From JAAZZY01 sp964612505 (GTDB lineage Bacteria; Chlamydiota; Chlamydiia; Chlamydiales; JAAZZY01): a stretch of 64,000 nucleotides of DNA. Shown piece after piece: positions 36,253-45,452 of this stretch. The position numbers were made by a program, and so were the translations under genes. A model generated the notes under the pieces. It was not told the origin of the DNA and made no database searches. It saw only the letters and a program-made list of their open reading frames with translations. The stretch's first letter is position 1, and every line of letters begins with the position of its first letter. The DNA is taken from assembly GCA_964612505.1 (NCBI GenBank), contig CAZTEX010000006.1:1-64000 (forward strand), in the 5' to 3' direction.

Positions 36253-37072
36253 CAATCAATTCTCCTTTCACAGCAAGAATAATAATCCCGTGCTGATTTG
36301 CATAATCAATGACATCTTCATCAATAATGAAAGTTTTATGAGCTTCTATTGCAATTGCTACGGCTTTAATCTTCACTAGTTTTTCTATGGTGTTTTTGCC
36401 AATAACTGGCACATCAAAGCGCATATCTTGCTGTGGCTTGGCAAGTTTAACAACGACACAGCCACTGCCTGCAATATCTCCAGATCTTTGCAAACACTGA
36501 TCTGTTCCTTCCATAGCTTCAAGAGCGACCACTGATTTATTTTTCACTACAACACACTGACCGATATCAAGGCGTCCCAGTTCTTTGGCTAACTTAACTC
36601 CAAAAACGATATCTTCTAAAATTAGTTTAGAAGGCTTCTTATTGGTAAGTAAACCTTCTGATGCTAAGTATTTTTTTAAAACTTGAGTCGTAGGCAAGAA
36701 TAAAATTCCTTTGTTTTCAAATAAGCCAATCACCCTTTTACATATGGTATCAGCTCTAAGATCGGGGAGATTAATAAACATCTTTAAGGTTAGGAAATCC
36801 ATGTTAAGCAAGGAAAGAGAAAAGATATTATTATGCTTGATTAAGCCAGCCATAACAATTTCTTTGACTTGATGCTTTTGACAAGCAGCTCTTGCTTTTC
36901 CAATCCGCGTAAGAGGCCCCCAGACAACCTTATCAGCAAACGCTCCTAACTCTTGGGGCGTCACATTTTTTATTGCTAGTAAAAGTACTTTTTTCCCAGA
37001 AGCGCGAATCTCTTCCATCACTTTCATAGGCATTGCGCCTGAACCAGCAATTAAAGCAACATAAGACATCAT
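36239..37072 (-). CDS. lpxI: UDP-2,3-diacylglucosamine pyrophosphatase LpxI
   Basis: LpxI hydrolyses UDP-2,3-diacylglucosamine to lipid X, the fourth step of lipid A synthesis, in place of LpxH or LpxG. The 277-residue product has the N-terminal domain (YVALIAGSGAMPMKVMEEIR, then VKEIVMAGLIKHNN) and the catalytic C-terminal domain with VVVKNKSVVALEAMEGTDQ and later GCVVVKLAKPQQDMRFDVPV, all typical of LpxI (DUF1009). It starts one base into the trxA stop. Chlamydia trachomatis uses LpxG for this step, so LpxI is noteworthy here. Confidence 0.9.
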   Translation of the reverse strand: MMSYVALIAGSGAMPMKVMEEIRASGKKVLLLAIKNVTPQELGAFADKVVWGPLTRIGKARAACQKHQVKEIVMAGLIKHNNIFSLSLLNMDFLTLKMFINLPDLRADTICKRVIGLFENKGILFLPTTQVLKKYLASEGLLTNKKPSKLILEDIVFGVKLAKELGRLDIGQCVVVKNKSVVALEAMEGTDQCLQRSGDIAGSGCVVVKLAKPQQDMRFDVPVIGKNTIEKLVKIKAVAIAIEAHKTFIIDEDVIDYANQHGIIILAVKGELIDEIE

Positions 37073-37395
37073 TAAATATAGTCTGCAATAAATTCCTTAA
37101 GCGCATCAGCATCTTTTAAACCCACTGAACGATTCACCTCTTTTCCATTTTTAAACAGAATCAGTGTTGGAACGCTTGTTACATGAAATTCTGAAATAAT
37201 ATCTTGAGATTGATCAATATCAATTTTATAAAGCCTAACTTTACCGTGCATATGTTCTGCAATCTCTTCTAGAATAGGCACCAACATGCGGCATGGAGCG
37301 CACCATTCAGCAAAAAAATCTACTAACGTTAATCCTTGCGCAATAGTAGATTTAAAATCGCTACTGTTGAGCTTCTTAATCAGGCCGCTTGTCAT
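37072..37395 (-). CDS. trxA: Thioredoxin
   Basis: A cytoplasmic disulfide reductase. The correct start is the ATG at 37395 (MTSGLIKKLNSSDFK), which has AAGGAG upstream; the longer frame to 37500 would extend into plsC and is not credible. The 107-residue product has the active site WCAPC (Cys32, Cys35), where most thioredoxins have WCGPC, and the cis-proline loop SVPTLILFKNG. The gene lies between plsC and lpxI. Confidence 0.95.
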   Translation of the reverse strand: MTSGLIKKLNSSDFKSTIAQGLTLVDFFAEWCAPCRMLVPILEEIAEHMHGKVRLYKIDIDQSQDIISEFHVTSVPTLILFKNGKEVNRSVGLKDADALKEFIADYI

Positions 37396-37463
37396 ATTGT
37401 ACTCCTTCAGATAAAAATATGAATTTGATAGTTTAGTGAGATGTGATTTTAAAATCACTTTTT

Positions 37464-38123
37464 TTATGGAGGGTTGCCTTTGGCCCCATCTAAGTACCAT
37501 TGTTTGAGGCTTTCAACAGAAGTTTGCCAGGTCGTAGCCATCACCTCTTGAGCTTTTTTTCTATCTAAATGCTCAAATTGTTCCCATCTTAAAGGTGTGC
37601 CAAAAATGCAGACAAGTCTTCCACTGAATTTTGGCCATTTTCGATAGCAGTTCCAAATATCATAAGCTCCGTGCACATAAAAAGGGACAATAGGGCAATC
37701 ATTTTTTTGTGCAATCATTGTAAACCCTTGTTTCATCTCAAGAATCTTGTCTTCTTTCGAACGAGTTCCTTCTGGAAAAATAACCACTTTATAGTTCTTT
37801 TGCAATAAAGCAGATAAAAGTTTGATAGCTCCAAGAGCTCCTTGAGCGGACAGAGGGTGAACATTATAAGATCTAAGTAAAAATCCTAAAATAGGTTTTT
37901 CAAAAAGTGAAGGTTTTGCAAAATAATGAATGACTTCTGGCCAAGCCACTCCAACTAAAGGAGGATCAAAAAAAGAAACATGGTTTCCTGCTATAATTGC
38001 TTTCCCTTCTATAAAGTGATGATGGGCCCCATAAACCTTCATCCGGTAAAAAAGACGAAAGAAAATTTCTACAAGTTTTCTAGAAAATTTATAAAATAAA
38101 AATGTTTTGCGTCCCTGACTCAT
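37464..38123 (-). CDS. plsC: 1-acyl-sn-glycerol-3-phosphate acyltransferase
   Basis: PlsC makes phosphatidic acid from lysophosphatidic acid at the inner membrane. The 219-residue product has the catalytic NHVSFFD motif (His48, Asp53) and the glycerol-phosphate binding motif VVIFPEGTRSKED, with the NHx4D-EGTR layout of the family. It overlaps the cmk stop. The order uppS-cdsA-cmk-plsC matches Chlamydiaceae. Confidence 0.95.
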   Translation of the reverse strand: MSQGRKTFLFYKFSRKLVEIFFRLFYRMKVYGAHHHFIEGKAIIAGNHVSFFDPPLVGVAWPEVIHYFAKPSLFEKPILGFLLRSYNVHPLSAQGALGAIKLLSALLQKNYKVVIFPEGTRSKEDKILEMKQGFTMIAQKNDCPIVPFYVHGAYDIWNCYRKWPKFSGRLVCIFGTPLRWEQFEHLDRKKAQEVMATTWQTSVESLKQWYLDGAKGNPP

Positions 38124-38788
38124 CGAATTTTCTCTTCAATGTACTTTTTCATCTTATTAAAAACTTCTTCTAAAGAGAGATAAGAAACGTCGATGAGTAG
38201 AGCATCCTTTGCTTGTCTTAATGGCGAATGTTCTCGATTGGAATCATATTCATCTCGTTGCATTAGCTCTTCTAAAACTTTTCCTTTTTCAAATTTCTTT
38301 GAAGGAAAATTTTGCTTTAGCTGTTCAAAACGTCTTAAAGCTCTAATATTAGGATCCGCATAAAGAAAAAACTTTATCTCTGCCTGAGGAAACACGACCG
38401 TGCCCATATCACGCCCTTCAAAAATACCTCTATTTTCTTTCCCGCATTCTCGTTGAATTTTGACTAAATGATTACGAACAAAGATATAGGCTGAGACCTT
38501 AGACACATTTTGATTTATGACTTCATCTCTGATTTTAAGAGTCACATCTTCATCATTTACGTAATAATGTTGTTCATCATTAATCAGCCTTATTTCGAAT
38601 TTCATTTTTAAGAGAAACTTCTTAATAGACTCTTCGTCATCCATTGATACATTTTGATTTAACAAAAACCAACAGAATGAGCGATACATGGCTCCTGTGT
38701 CAAAATAAGGGATTTTGAGCTCTTTTGAAAGCATTTTGGCTAATGTGCTTTTACCTGACCCTGAAGGGCCATCAATAACAAGGATCAT
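38120..38788 (-). CDS. cmk: Cytidylate kinase
   Basis: Cmk phosphorylates CMP and dCMP. The 222-residue product has the P-loop GPSGSGKST (residues 7-15), the FDTGAMYRS substrate region, GIFEGRDMGTVVFPQAE and the late QRDEYDSNREHSPLRQAKDA lid segment. It overlaps both neighbours by four bases, consistent with one transcript. Confidence 0.97.
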   Translation of the reverse strand: MILVIDGPSGSGKSTLAKMLSKELKIPYFDTGAMYRSFCWFLLNQNVSMDDEESIKKFLLKMKFEIRLINDEQHYYVNDEDVTLKIRDEVINQNVSKVSAYIFVRNHLVKIQRECGKENRGIFEGRDMGTVVFPQAEIKFFLYADPNIRALRRFEQLKQNFPSKKFEKGKVLEELMQRDEYDSNREHSPLRQAKDALLIDVSYLSLEEVFNKMKKYIEEKIR

Positions 38789-39648
38789 AAAAAGTCACCG
38801 TAGAGCAAAAAAAGATAAAAGCAAGGTGCTGTAAAGATCAGTGAATCCATCATGTCTAAAAAACCACCAAAGCCCTTCAATTTATTACTATCTTTAACCT
38901 GAGCATCCCGCTTAAGAAGAGACTCTGAAAGATCACCAATTAAGCCAATAAAGCATAAGCTAACTCCCAAAATAAGAGCATAAGCCCATGCTGGAGTCAT
39001 TAACGCTTTTGCTTGAGGAGATAGGTAAATGAAAATGAAACTCACCAATGTAGAAGCAATAAGCCCTGCAAGCAACCCCTCGTATGTCTTTTTAGGGCTA
39101 ATTCTAGGTGCCAAATAGTAGCGACCTATCATTTTACCAATAAAATAAGCTCCAACATCTCCTGCTTTAGTCACAGCAATGAGATAGTAAATCCACCAAC
39201 GTCCACTAGGACCTATTGTTGTAGTTAATAGTGTAATTTTTAGTAGAAAGCTCAGGGGTATGATGAGATAGAAAATACTTAGCAAGCTAACAGAAATGCT
39301 ACTGATAGGATTTTTAATTTTAAAAAAGTGCTCTAAAAAAAGTAAGCCCACAATCACACCAATAACTAAAGGGCCTAAAAAGCTCCAGTAAGAATCATGC
39401 GCACAAATCACAATCGTTGCCAAGTAAAAAGGGGCTGCTAAATAGCTGATTTTTTGACCATGAAACCCTTTTTGCAGTGTCAAATGATAGAGCTCCCATT
39501 GAGCTAAGATCAAAAACCCAACAAAAATCATTGCTAAAATAACTTGAGCAATGAGATGCATGCTAAAAAAAACTAAGATACCAAGACCTATGACAACAAT
39601 TAAGGATGTCCAAAAACGTGTTTTTAAATCTTCCAGTTTAACTTCCAC
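38785..39648 (-). CDS. cdsA: Phosphatidate cytidylyltransferase
   Basis: CdsA forms CDP-diacylglycerol for phospholipid synthesis. The 287-residue product has about eight membrane spans and the family signature at its C-terminal end (GDLSESLLKRDAQVKDSNKL followed by GFGGFLDMMDSL). The usual GHGG-DRxD is altered to GFGG-DMMD, but both aspartates of the D-x-x-D end remain. The start is a GTG at 39648 within the uppS gene (11-bp overlap). Confidence 0.94.
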   Translation of the reverse strand: MEVKLEDLKTRFWTSLIVVIGLGILVFFSMHLIAQVILAMIFVGFLILAQWELYHLTLQKGFHGQKISYLAAPFYLATIVICAHDSYWSFLGPLVIGVIVGLLFLEHFFKIKNPISSISVSLLSIFYLIIPLSFLLKITLLTTTIGPSGRWWIYYLIAVTKAGDVGAYFIGKMIGRYYLAPRISPKKTYEGLLAGLIASTLVSFIFIYLSPQAKALMTPAWAYALILGVSLCFIGLIGDLSESLLKRDAQVKDSNKLKGFGGFLDMMDSLIFTAPCFYLFLLYGDFL

Positions 39649-40411
39649 AACGCCTATCTCTCAGTAAATAATTTTTTATGGCTCCAAGTAAATGCCTTGG
39701 CCCAAAGTCTGGCCAATAATCTTTTAAGATGCTCATTTCTGTATAAGCAAGCTGCCAAAGCAAAAAGTTGCTTAGTCTAAACTCCCCCGATGTTCTAATC
39801 AAGAGATCTGGATCAGAAAATTGTGCTGTATCTAAATATTTAGAAATTAACTGCTCCGAAACATCTGAATGTTGAATGACTTTATTTTGACAGTCTTGAA
39901 TCATTTTTTTTACAGCCCGAGTGAGCTCTGCTCTTGCCCCATAATTTAAAGCGATGACTAAATTTAAATTTTTTCCTTGCTCAGTTGCTTTTTTTGTCTC
40001 AATAAGAGCTTCTTGAAGAGCGTCATCAAAAGGAGTATTATCCCCTATTGTAAACAATCGAATTCCGTGGGTGACCATTTGGTCCTTTTCATTAATTAAA
40101 TACTGTCTATACAAATTTGTTAATAAACTAATTTCTTCCTTAGAACGCTTCCAATTTTCAGTTGAAAAAGAATATATCGTTAGAGTTTCTATTTTAAGTT
40201 CGATAGCTGCTTGAATAACTTCCCTAAGCCTTTCAGCTCCTTTAATATGTCCATATTCTACAGGGAGGTTTTTTTCACGAGCCCAACGACGGTTCCCATC
40301 CATAATAATAGCAACGTGCTTGGGAGTTAGGGCAAAATCAATGCCTTGCAGATCCTCTATATTAAAAAGGGGCTCAGCAAGATGAATTTCTTCTTCGATA
40401 GGTTGAAGCAT
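39638..40411 (-). CDS. uppS: Undecaprenyl diphosphate synthase
   Basis: UppS makes the C55 lipid carrier for cell-wall precursors. The 257-residue product has the catalytic IMDGNRRWA motif (Asp38), TIYSFSTENWKRS, and the final LLIRTSGEFRLSNFLLWQLAYTE region (about residues 205-227). It has about 30 residues before the conserved core. It is the first gene of the uppS-cdsA-cmk-plsC-trxA-lpxI-Nudix run. Confidence 0.97.
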   Translation of the reverse strand: MLQPIEEEIHLAEPLFNIEDLQGIDFALTPKHVAIIMDGNRRWAREKNLPVEYGHIKGAERLREVIQAAIELKIETLTIYSFSTENWKRSKEEISLLTNLYRQYLINEKDQMVTHGIRLFTIGDNTPFDDALQEALIETKKATEQGKNLNLVIALNYGARAELTRAVKKMIQDCQNKVIQHSDVSEQLISKYLDTAQFSDPDLLIRTSGEFRLSNFLLWQLAYTEMSILKDYWPDFGPRHLLGAIKNYLLRDRRCGS

Positions 40412-40434
40412 ATTTTCTCAATGAAATATAAATG

Positions 40435-40440
40435 ATTATA
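40435..40440 (-). promoter_or_regulatory. Candidate -10 box upstream of uppS
   Basis: On the minus strand this is a perfect TATAAT, 24 bases before the uppS ATG, leaving a short leader. No good -35 box lies at the correct distance, so the call is tentative. Confidence 0.3.
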
Positions 40441-40640
40441 CTTTAGTTTTGCTTTACGCAGCATCTTCTATTTGATATAGTCTAATTCTATTTATAAAAT
40501 TATTTTGATCGAACCGATTAGACACTACTTCATTTTCAAAGTTTAAAACAACGATCTACTATACTACAAAGACTATTGGTTGGATAGTATTTTTTTTATT
40601 AAAGTTACTAAAATAAAATTAGTTATTAAATAATTCTTTT

Positions 40641-41240
40641 ATGACAAAATATCCTAGTCACCTTCTTACTCTCATTGAATTTTTTAAAAAACTCCCTGGA
40701 GTCGGTCAAAGAAGCGCAGAACGCTATGCCTTTCAAATGATCAATTGGCCCAAAGAAAGTCTCCATAACTTTGGAGAAATCATTAAACAAATCCCTTCTG
40801 AAGTTCATTTTTGTGACCGCTGTGGTGCAATGGCTCAAGCTAAAAGCTGTTTTTATTGCGATGACTCGCACCGTTCTTTAAATCAAATGTGCATTGTTGC
40901 TGCAACTAAAGACATCTTTTCAATCGAAGACTCACATTCCTATAACGGGCTTTACCATGTTTTAGGTAGCCTATTATCGCCAGCTTCTGGTTTTGATGCT
41001 AAACATCTAAAACTTGATCTCTTAATTAATCGCTTACAACAGTTGAAAACTCAAGAGGTTATTTTAGCATTTGACTCCACAATAGAAGGAGACGCAACAA
41101 CTCTTTTTCTGAAAAAAGAGCTTTCCAATTATGTCAGGGAAGTTTCTAGGCTAGCTTTTGGAATTCCTGTAGGAAGCTCTTTGGAATATATTGACAGCAG
41201 CACACTTTCTCGAGCCCTCACCGGCAGACAAGGCTTTTAG
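40641..41240 (+). CDS. recR: Recombination protein RecR
   Basis: RecR works with RecO and RecF to load RecA at gaps. The 199-residue product has an N-terminal helix-hairpin-helix (LPGVGQRSAERYAF), a four-cysteine zinc site (Cys58, 61, 70, 73 in CDRCGAMAQAKSCFYC) and a Toprim domain ending ASGFDAKHL and SRLAFGIPVGSSLEY. It leads the recR-bamA-skp-lpxD group, which matches Chlamydiaceae order. Confidence 0.97.
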   Translation: MTKYPSHLLTLIEFFKKLPGVGQRSAERYAFQMINWPKESLHNFGEIIKQIPSEVHFCDRCGAMAQAKSCFYCDDSHRSLNQMCIVAATKDIFSIEDSHSYNGLYHVLGSLLSPASGFDAKHLKLDLLINRLQQLKTQEVILAFDSTIEGDATTLFLKKELSNYVREVSRLAFGIPVGSSLEYIDSSTLSRALTGRQGF

Positions 41241-41306
41241 CTTGTGTTTATAGATATGATTTTATAGGATGTTCCGTGCTTATATATAACCTTTTATCAA
41301 ACACCT

Positions 41307-43658
41307 ATGACAAAAAAACTTTTCTTCATTCCTCTATTTCTTTTAACTTTACTAACACCGCTAAGTGCTGATGAAAGTCAATATGATGATAAAATAATTA
41401 AAAATGTTGTCATCGAAGCTGAAGATCTTCCAAGAAGTTCCGATTTTAAATCACGTAGTATAGAAAGCAAATTACGCACAAAAGTGGGTGATCGCTTTGT
41501 GCAAACAACTTTTGACCAAGACTTGAAAACGCTTGCTAAAGAATACGATCGAGTAGACCCTCAAATTAAAATCCATCAAAACGAAGTCTATATTACCTTA
41601 AAAGTTTGGTTAAGACCCCTCATTACGAATATTGAATTTAAAGGAAATTACCACTTTAGCCCAAACAAACTCAGAAAAGAAATTGGCGTGGAACCTTATA
41701 CGCTTTTTAATCGACAAACTTTTGTCAAAGGACTTCACAAGCTTCGCGAATACTACATGAAAAAGGGTTATTTCGAAGCAGAGATTGATTATCAATTAAA
41801 GGCTGATTCTTCAAAAAATGAAGTATCCATTGAAGTATCTGTCGATTCGGGCCGTTCAGGCTTTATTCAAAGTGTTGAATTTGTAGGATTTTCAAAAGAA
41901 GAAGTCTCTAAAATTAAGGAAACTCTTCACATAGGAAAATATAACCCCTTTATTTCATGGGTTACTCGAAAAGGGATCTATAATGACGAATATATTCAGT
42001 ATGATCAAATCAAAATTTTAGAGTTTTTACGTGACGAAGGCTATGCCAATGCTAAAGTTGAAGTAATTGTTGCGGAAGTTGAAGCAAGTGATCGAATTGG
42101 TATTGTTATCAATGCTGACAAAGGTGATTTTTTTACTATTGGAAAAGTTTCTTTTGCAGGTAATGAAGAATTTGAAAATGAACTTATCGAAAAGAAACTT
42201 TTATTATCAGAAAACACTCCTTATTCACCCAAGAAAATACAAGAATCTGCAAATACCCTCAGCGAATTCTATGGGAAAAAAGGATATATTGATGCTTCTA
42301 TCTCATACGAACCCCATTTAATTGAGGGTGAAAATGCCTATGATATTCACTTCAAAATTGAAGAAGGCTCTGCTTACAAAGTAGGATTAATCAAAATCAT
42401 TGGTAATAATCGAACTTTCCCTAAAGTGATTTTAAGAGAAACTCATTTAGAACCAGGAAATACCTTTGATACCAAAATGCTGGAAGCCACACGCAAAAGA
42501 TTGGAAAATATTGGCTATTACAAACATGTTAACGTCTACCCATCTTCCTCTACTTCTGCACAAAGTATTAAAGCTCCTTTAAGAGATGTAAACATTATGG
42601 TTCAAGAGACTTCTACAGGAAGCCTTGGATTAAACGTAGGCTTTAGTACAGTAGATAGCGTCTACGGTGGTCTTGAAATTTCTGAAAAGAATTTTAACCT
42701 AGCTGGTATTTTTGATATCCCAGCAAAAGGAATCTCTGCTTTAAGAGGAGGCGGAGAATTTATCAAAATCCAAACCAGCATTGGTATTAAACTTACCGAC
42801 TATAGTTTAAATTGGGTTAAACCCTTTGTTATGGATTCCGCTTGGTCTATTGGAGTAAATCTAGATAAAAACTTTAGCCGAGTTCAATCAGACAGTTATC
42901 AAATTGAATCTTTCACTACAACAGTCAACTCATTTTATCCTCTCAATGTTTTTATAGACTTTAATGCATTCTACCGCCTTAGAAACACCATTCTCCATGT
43001 GGCGAGCCACGCTCCAGAATCTATTGTTATGCAAAAAAATAATAATGGTATTATCTCTTCTGTCGGAGTGGGTCTTCAATATGAAACACGAAACAATCTT
43101 CATCGCCCAACTCAAGGGGTTTATTCTTCTTTAGTCTGTGAATATGCAGGAGTAGGTGGAGATTTTTTCTATTTTAGTTATGGATACAATAATTCAATTT
43201 ACGTCCCTGTAGGGCCTTTCGTATTCAAAACAAAAGCAAACTTTAATTTTATCCAGCCTATATCTCGAACAACAGCTGACAATATTCCTATGGGAGAGCG
43301 CTTCTTTTTAGCTACAGATATTTCTGAAGTCAGAGGTTATAGCCCATTTGCAATTGGACCTCAATTTAGTAACGGAGAACCCAAAGGAGGGATTACGGCA
43401 GCCATTCTTTCAGAAGAAATCATGTATGGCTTAATCCCTAAATTTATTGATGTCTTTGCCTTTGTTGATGCAGGATCACTCACAGATCAAGCATTCCGTA
43501 TTAATACATTTAGAGCTTCTGTAGGAGTAGGTGCAAGAGTGGTAGCAGCACCTAATTTACCTCTAATGGTAGGTTGGGGTTACCCTATTAACCCAACTCC
43601 TGGACAAAGAAAGCAAGAAAGTCAACGATTTTTCCTTTCTCTCGGTGGAAAGTTTTAA
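41307..43658 (+). CDS. bamA: Outer-membrane protein assembly factor BamA
   Basis: BamA inserts beta-barrel proteins into the outer membrane. The 783-residue product has a signal peptide, about five POTRA domains (residues about 28-425; for example ITNIEFKGNYHFSPNKLRKE and IGKVSFAGNEEFENELIEKK), and a C-terminal beta-barrel (about 430-783) with GERFFLATDISEVRGYSPFA in its late loop region and a terminal phenylalanine (SLGGKF). It is followed by skp. Confidence 0.97.
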   Translation: MTKKLFFIPLFLLTLLTPLSADESQYDDKIIKNVVIEAEDLPRSSDFKSRSIESKLRTKVGDRFVQTTFDQDLKTLAKEYDRVDPQIKIHQNEVYITLKVWLRPLITNIEFKGNYHFSPNKLRKEIGVEPYTLFNRQTFVKGLHKLREYYMKKGYFEAEIDYQLKADSSKNEVSIEVSVDSGRSGFIQSVEFVGFSKEEVSKIKETLHIGKYNPFISWVTRKGIYNDEYIQYDQIKILEFLRDEGYANAKVEVIVAEVEASDRIGIVINADKGDFFTIGKVSFAGNEEFENELIEKKLLLSENTPYSPKKIQESANTLSEFYGKKGYIDASISYEPHLIEGENAYDIHFKIEEGSAYKVGLIKIIGNNRTFPKVILRETHLEPGNTFDTKMLEATRKRLENIGYYKHVNVYPSSSTSAQSIKAPLRDVNIMVQETSTGSLGLNVGFSTVDSVYGGLEISEKNFNLAGIFDIPAKGISALRGGGEFIKIQTSIGIKLTDYSLNWVKPFVMDSAWSIGVNLDKNFSRVQSDSYQIESFTTTVNSFYPLNVFIDFNAFYRLRNTILHVASHAPESIVMQKNNNGIISSVGVGLQYETRNNLHRPTQGVYSSLVCEYAGVGGDFFYFSYGYNNSIYVPVGPFVFKTKANFNFIQPISRTTADNIPMGERFFLATDISEVRGYSPFAIGPQFSNGEPKGGITAAILSEEIMYGLIPKFIDVFAFVDAGSLTDQAFRINTFRASVGVGARVVAAPNLPLMVGWGYPINPTPGQRKQESQRFFLSLGGKF

Positions 43659-43676
43659 ATAAAATAGGGTATTTTT

Positions 43677-43705
43677 TTGCAAAGAAATAAATCTTCCATT
43701 AAAAG
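43677..43705 (+). promoter_or_regulatory. Candidate promoter upstream of skp
   Basis: TTGCAA at 43677-43682 and TAAAAG at 43700-43705 are separated by exactly 17 bases in the bamA-skp gap. Both match the consensus in four of six positions. The skp leader would be about 40 bases. Confidence 0.3.
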
Positions 43706-43750
43706 AATAATCATGAATTTGAATTATAGATAAACACTTAAGGAGTTATT

Positions 43751-44302
43751 ATGAAATTTAAAAATTTATTAAGGGGCATGCTGCTTTTATCTATCTTCGC
43801 CTCTACACTAGTTTTTGCTGAAGAAAACCTACGTGTAGGAGTAGTAGACTTTGGTGCATGCTTAGGTAAATCTTATCTTGGGCAGCAAGAGAATACAAAA
43901 TGGGAATCGATGAGAAATGAAATGGTCACAATGATTGAAGGAAAGCAAAAAGAACTTCAAGAAATTGCAGACAAATTAAACAATCCTGATTACATCGACA
44001 CCATTACTGCAGAAGCTGAAAAAGAACTTGAAATGAAAGCGAGAAGCCTTTCTGAAGAACTTCAGTTGCTAGGTAACCAATCTGACCAAGCACTGCAGCA
44101 AGCTTCTACTAAAATAATGCAAAGTCTCAAAAGTGAAGTAGACAAAGCGTGCGAATATATTGCTCGTGAAAAAAACTTTGATTATATCTTAAACAAAGAC
44201 ACTTGCTTTTATTTTAAAAAGCCTACGGATATTACACCTCTTGTAATCCAAGAGATGAACAGGCACTATCAACCTGAAGAAATTGTAAAAAACGAAAAGT
44301 AA
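43751..44302 (+). CDS. skp: Periplasmic chaperone Skp/OmpH
   Basis: Skp holds unfolded outer-membrane proteins in the periplasm. The 183-residue product has a signal peptide (ending VFAEEN), a short core (LRVGVVDFGACLGKSYLGQQ) and a long charged helical region (about residues 55-140) that forms the tentacle. A strong AAGGAG ribosome-binding site lies five bases before the ATG. It sits between bamA and lpxD. Confidence 0.93.
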   Translation: MKFKNLLRGMLLLSIFASTLVFAEENLRVGVVDFGACLGKSYLGQQENTKWESMRNEMVTMIEGKQKELQEIADKLNNPDYIDTITAEAEKELEMKARSLSEELQLLGNQSDQALQQASTKIMQSLKSEVDKACEYIAREKNFDYILNKDTCFYFKKPTDITPLVIQEMNRHYQPEEIVKNEK

Positions 44303-44306
44303 TTTT

Positions 44307-45368
44307 ATGAAAGAGCAAAAAACTGGCTACACTATTGCAGAACTTGCTGAAATGACCTCTTCTGAAATTTTTGGGGATCCGAATCACAGAATTTTCGGGA
44401 TTGACAACTTAGAGTGTGCTACTCAAGAAGATGCAAGTTTTTTAGCCAATGCTCTTTATGCTAAAATTCTTAAAACATCCAATGCAGGGGTTGTTTTTGT
44501 AAACCAGCCCCTTGCAGACCACTCTAAAATCAATCAGCTCATCCACCCTACCCCTTCAAAAGCTTTTCAACAGCTTATTGATCTTTTTCATAACCACAAG
44601 CTGCTTGAATCTGGGTTTAAAGAAATTCATCCTTCAGCCGTTATCCATCCTACGGCTAAAATAGCAGAGAATGTTTCCATTGGTCCCAATGCCACTATTG
44701 ATCAGAATGTCTTTATTGACAGTAACACAACTATTCATGCCAATGTAAGTATAGGCCCAAGCGTCACTATCGGAAAAAACTGTATAATCTACCCACAAGT
44801 AACCATCAGAGAGAATTGTGAAATCGGTAATTTTGTTATTCTTCAACCGAATGCCGTCATAGGAGCCTGTGGATTTGGCTACAATACAGACGCACAAGGT
44901 CGCCACAATAAACAACAACAGATTGGAAAAGTAGTTTTAGAAGATCATGTTGAAATCGGAGCTTGTACTTGTATTGATCGGGCTCGATTTAAAGAAACGC
45001 GAATTAAACAAGGGGTTAAAGTTGACAACCTAGTTCAAATAGCCCATGGCGTCCAAATTGGAGAAGGATCTCTCATTATCTCTCAATCGGGTATTGCAGG
45101 ATCTGCTCAACTAGGCAAATACAACGTCCTTGCAGGGCAGGTAGGCATTGTGGGGCATATCCAGCTTGGTGATCATGTGACTATTGCGGCTCGAGGAGCT
45201 GTCACTAAAAACCTAAAAGAACCTGGGCGTTATGGTGGAGCTCCAGTGATGACTGAAGAAAAATTCTACCGCCAGCAAATACACCTCCGAAAGCTAGACT
45301 CTTATGTCTCTAAAATTAAAGATCTTGAAGATAAATTAGCGCTGTTAGAAACAAAGCTAAGTTCATAG
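44307..45368 (+). CDS. lpxD: UDP-3-O-(acyl)glucosamine N-acyltransferase
   Basis: LpxD adds the second acyl chain in lipid A synthesis. The 353-residue product has an N-terminal uridine-binding domain (GYTIAELAEMTSSEIFG), a left-handed beta-helix of hexapeptide repeats (about residues 105-320, with NLVQIAHGVQIGEG holding the catalytic histidine) and a C-terminal helix. It starts 4 bp after skp. Confidence 0.97.
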   Translation: MKEQKTGYTIAELAEMTSSEIFGDPNHRIFGIDNLECATQEDASFLANALYAKILKTSNAGVVFVNQPLADHSKINQLIHPTPSKAFQQLIDLFHNHKLLESGFKEIHPSAVIHPTAKIAENVSIGPNATIDQNVFIDSNTTIHANVSIGPSVTIGKNCIIYPQVTIRENCEIGNFVILQPNAVIGACGFGYNTDAQGRHNKQQQIGKVVLEDHVEIGACTCIDRARFKETRIKQGVKVDNLVQIAHGVQIGEGSLIISQSGIAGSAQLGKYNVLAGQVGIVGHIQLGDHVTIAARGAVTKNLKEPGRYGGAPVMTEEKFYRQQIHLRKLDSYVSKIKDLEDKLALLETKLSS

Positions 45369-45400
45369 ATACTCTCATCTTTATTGTTTCTTAATTCTTT

Positions 45401-45409
45401 TGATATAAT
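45401..45409 (+). promoter_or_regulatory. Extended -10 promoter of the membrane-protein trio
   Basis: TGATATAAT combines a perfect -10 hexamer (45404-45409) with the TGn extension and lies 43 bases before the first gene of the 45453-46808 group. The -35 region is weak (TTATTG at 45381). It fits a promoter that separates this group from lpxD. Confidence 0.45.
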
Positions 45410-45452
45410 ATCTTATTTGAAACAATAAGCCTTATTATATTAGGAGAATCTT

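Noticed and set aside
37396..37500. N-terminal extension of thioredoxin
   Set aside because: The extension would run into plsC, lacks a good ribosome-binding site, and the ATG at 37395 has AAGGAG directly upstream and gives the normal length.
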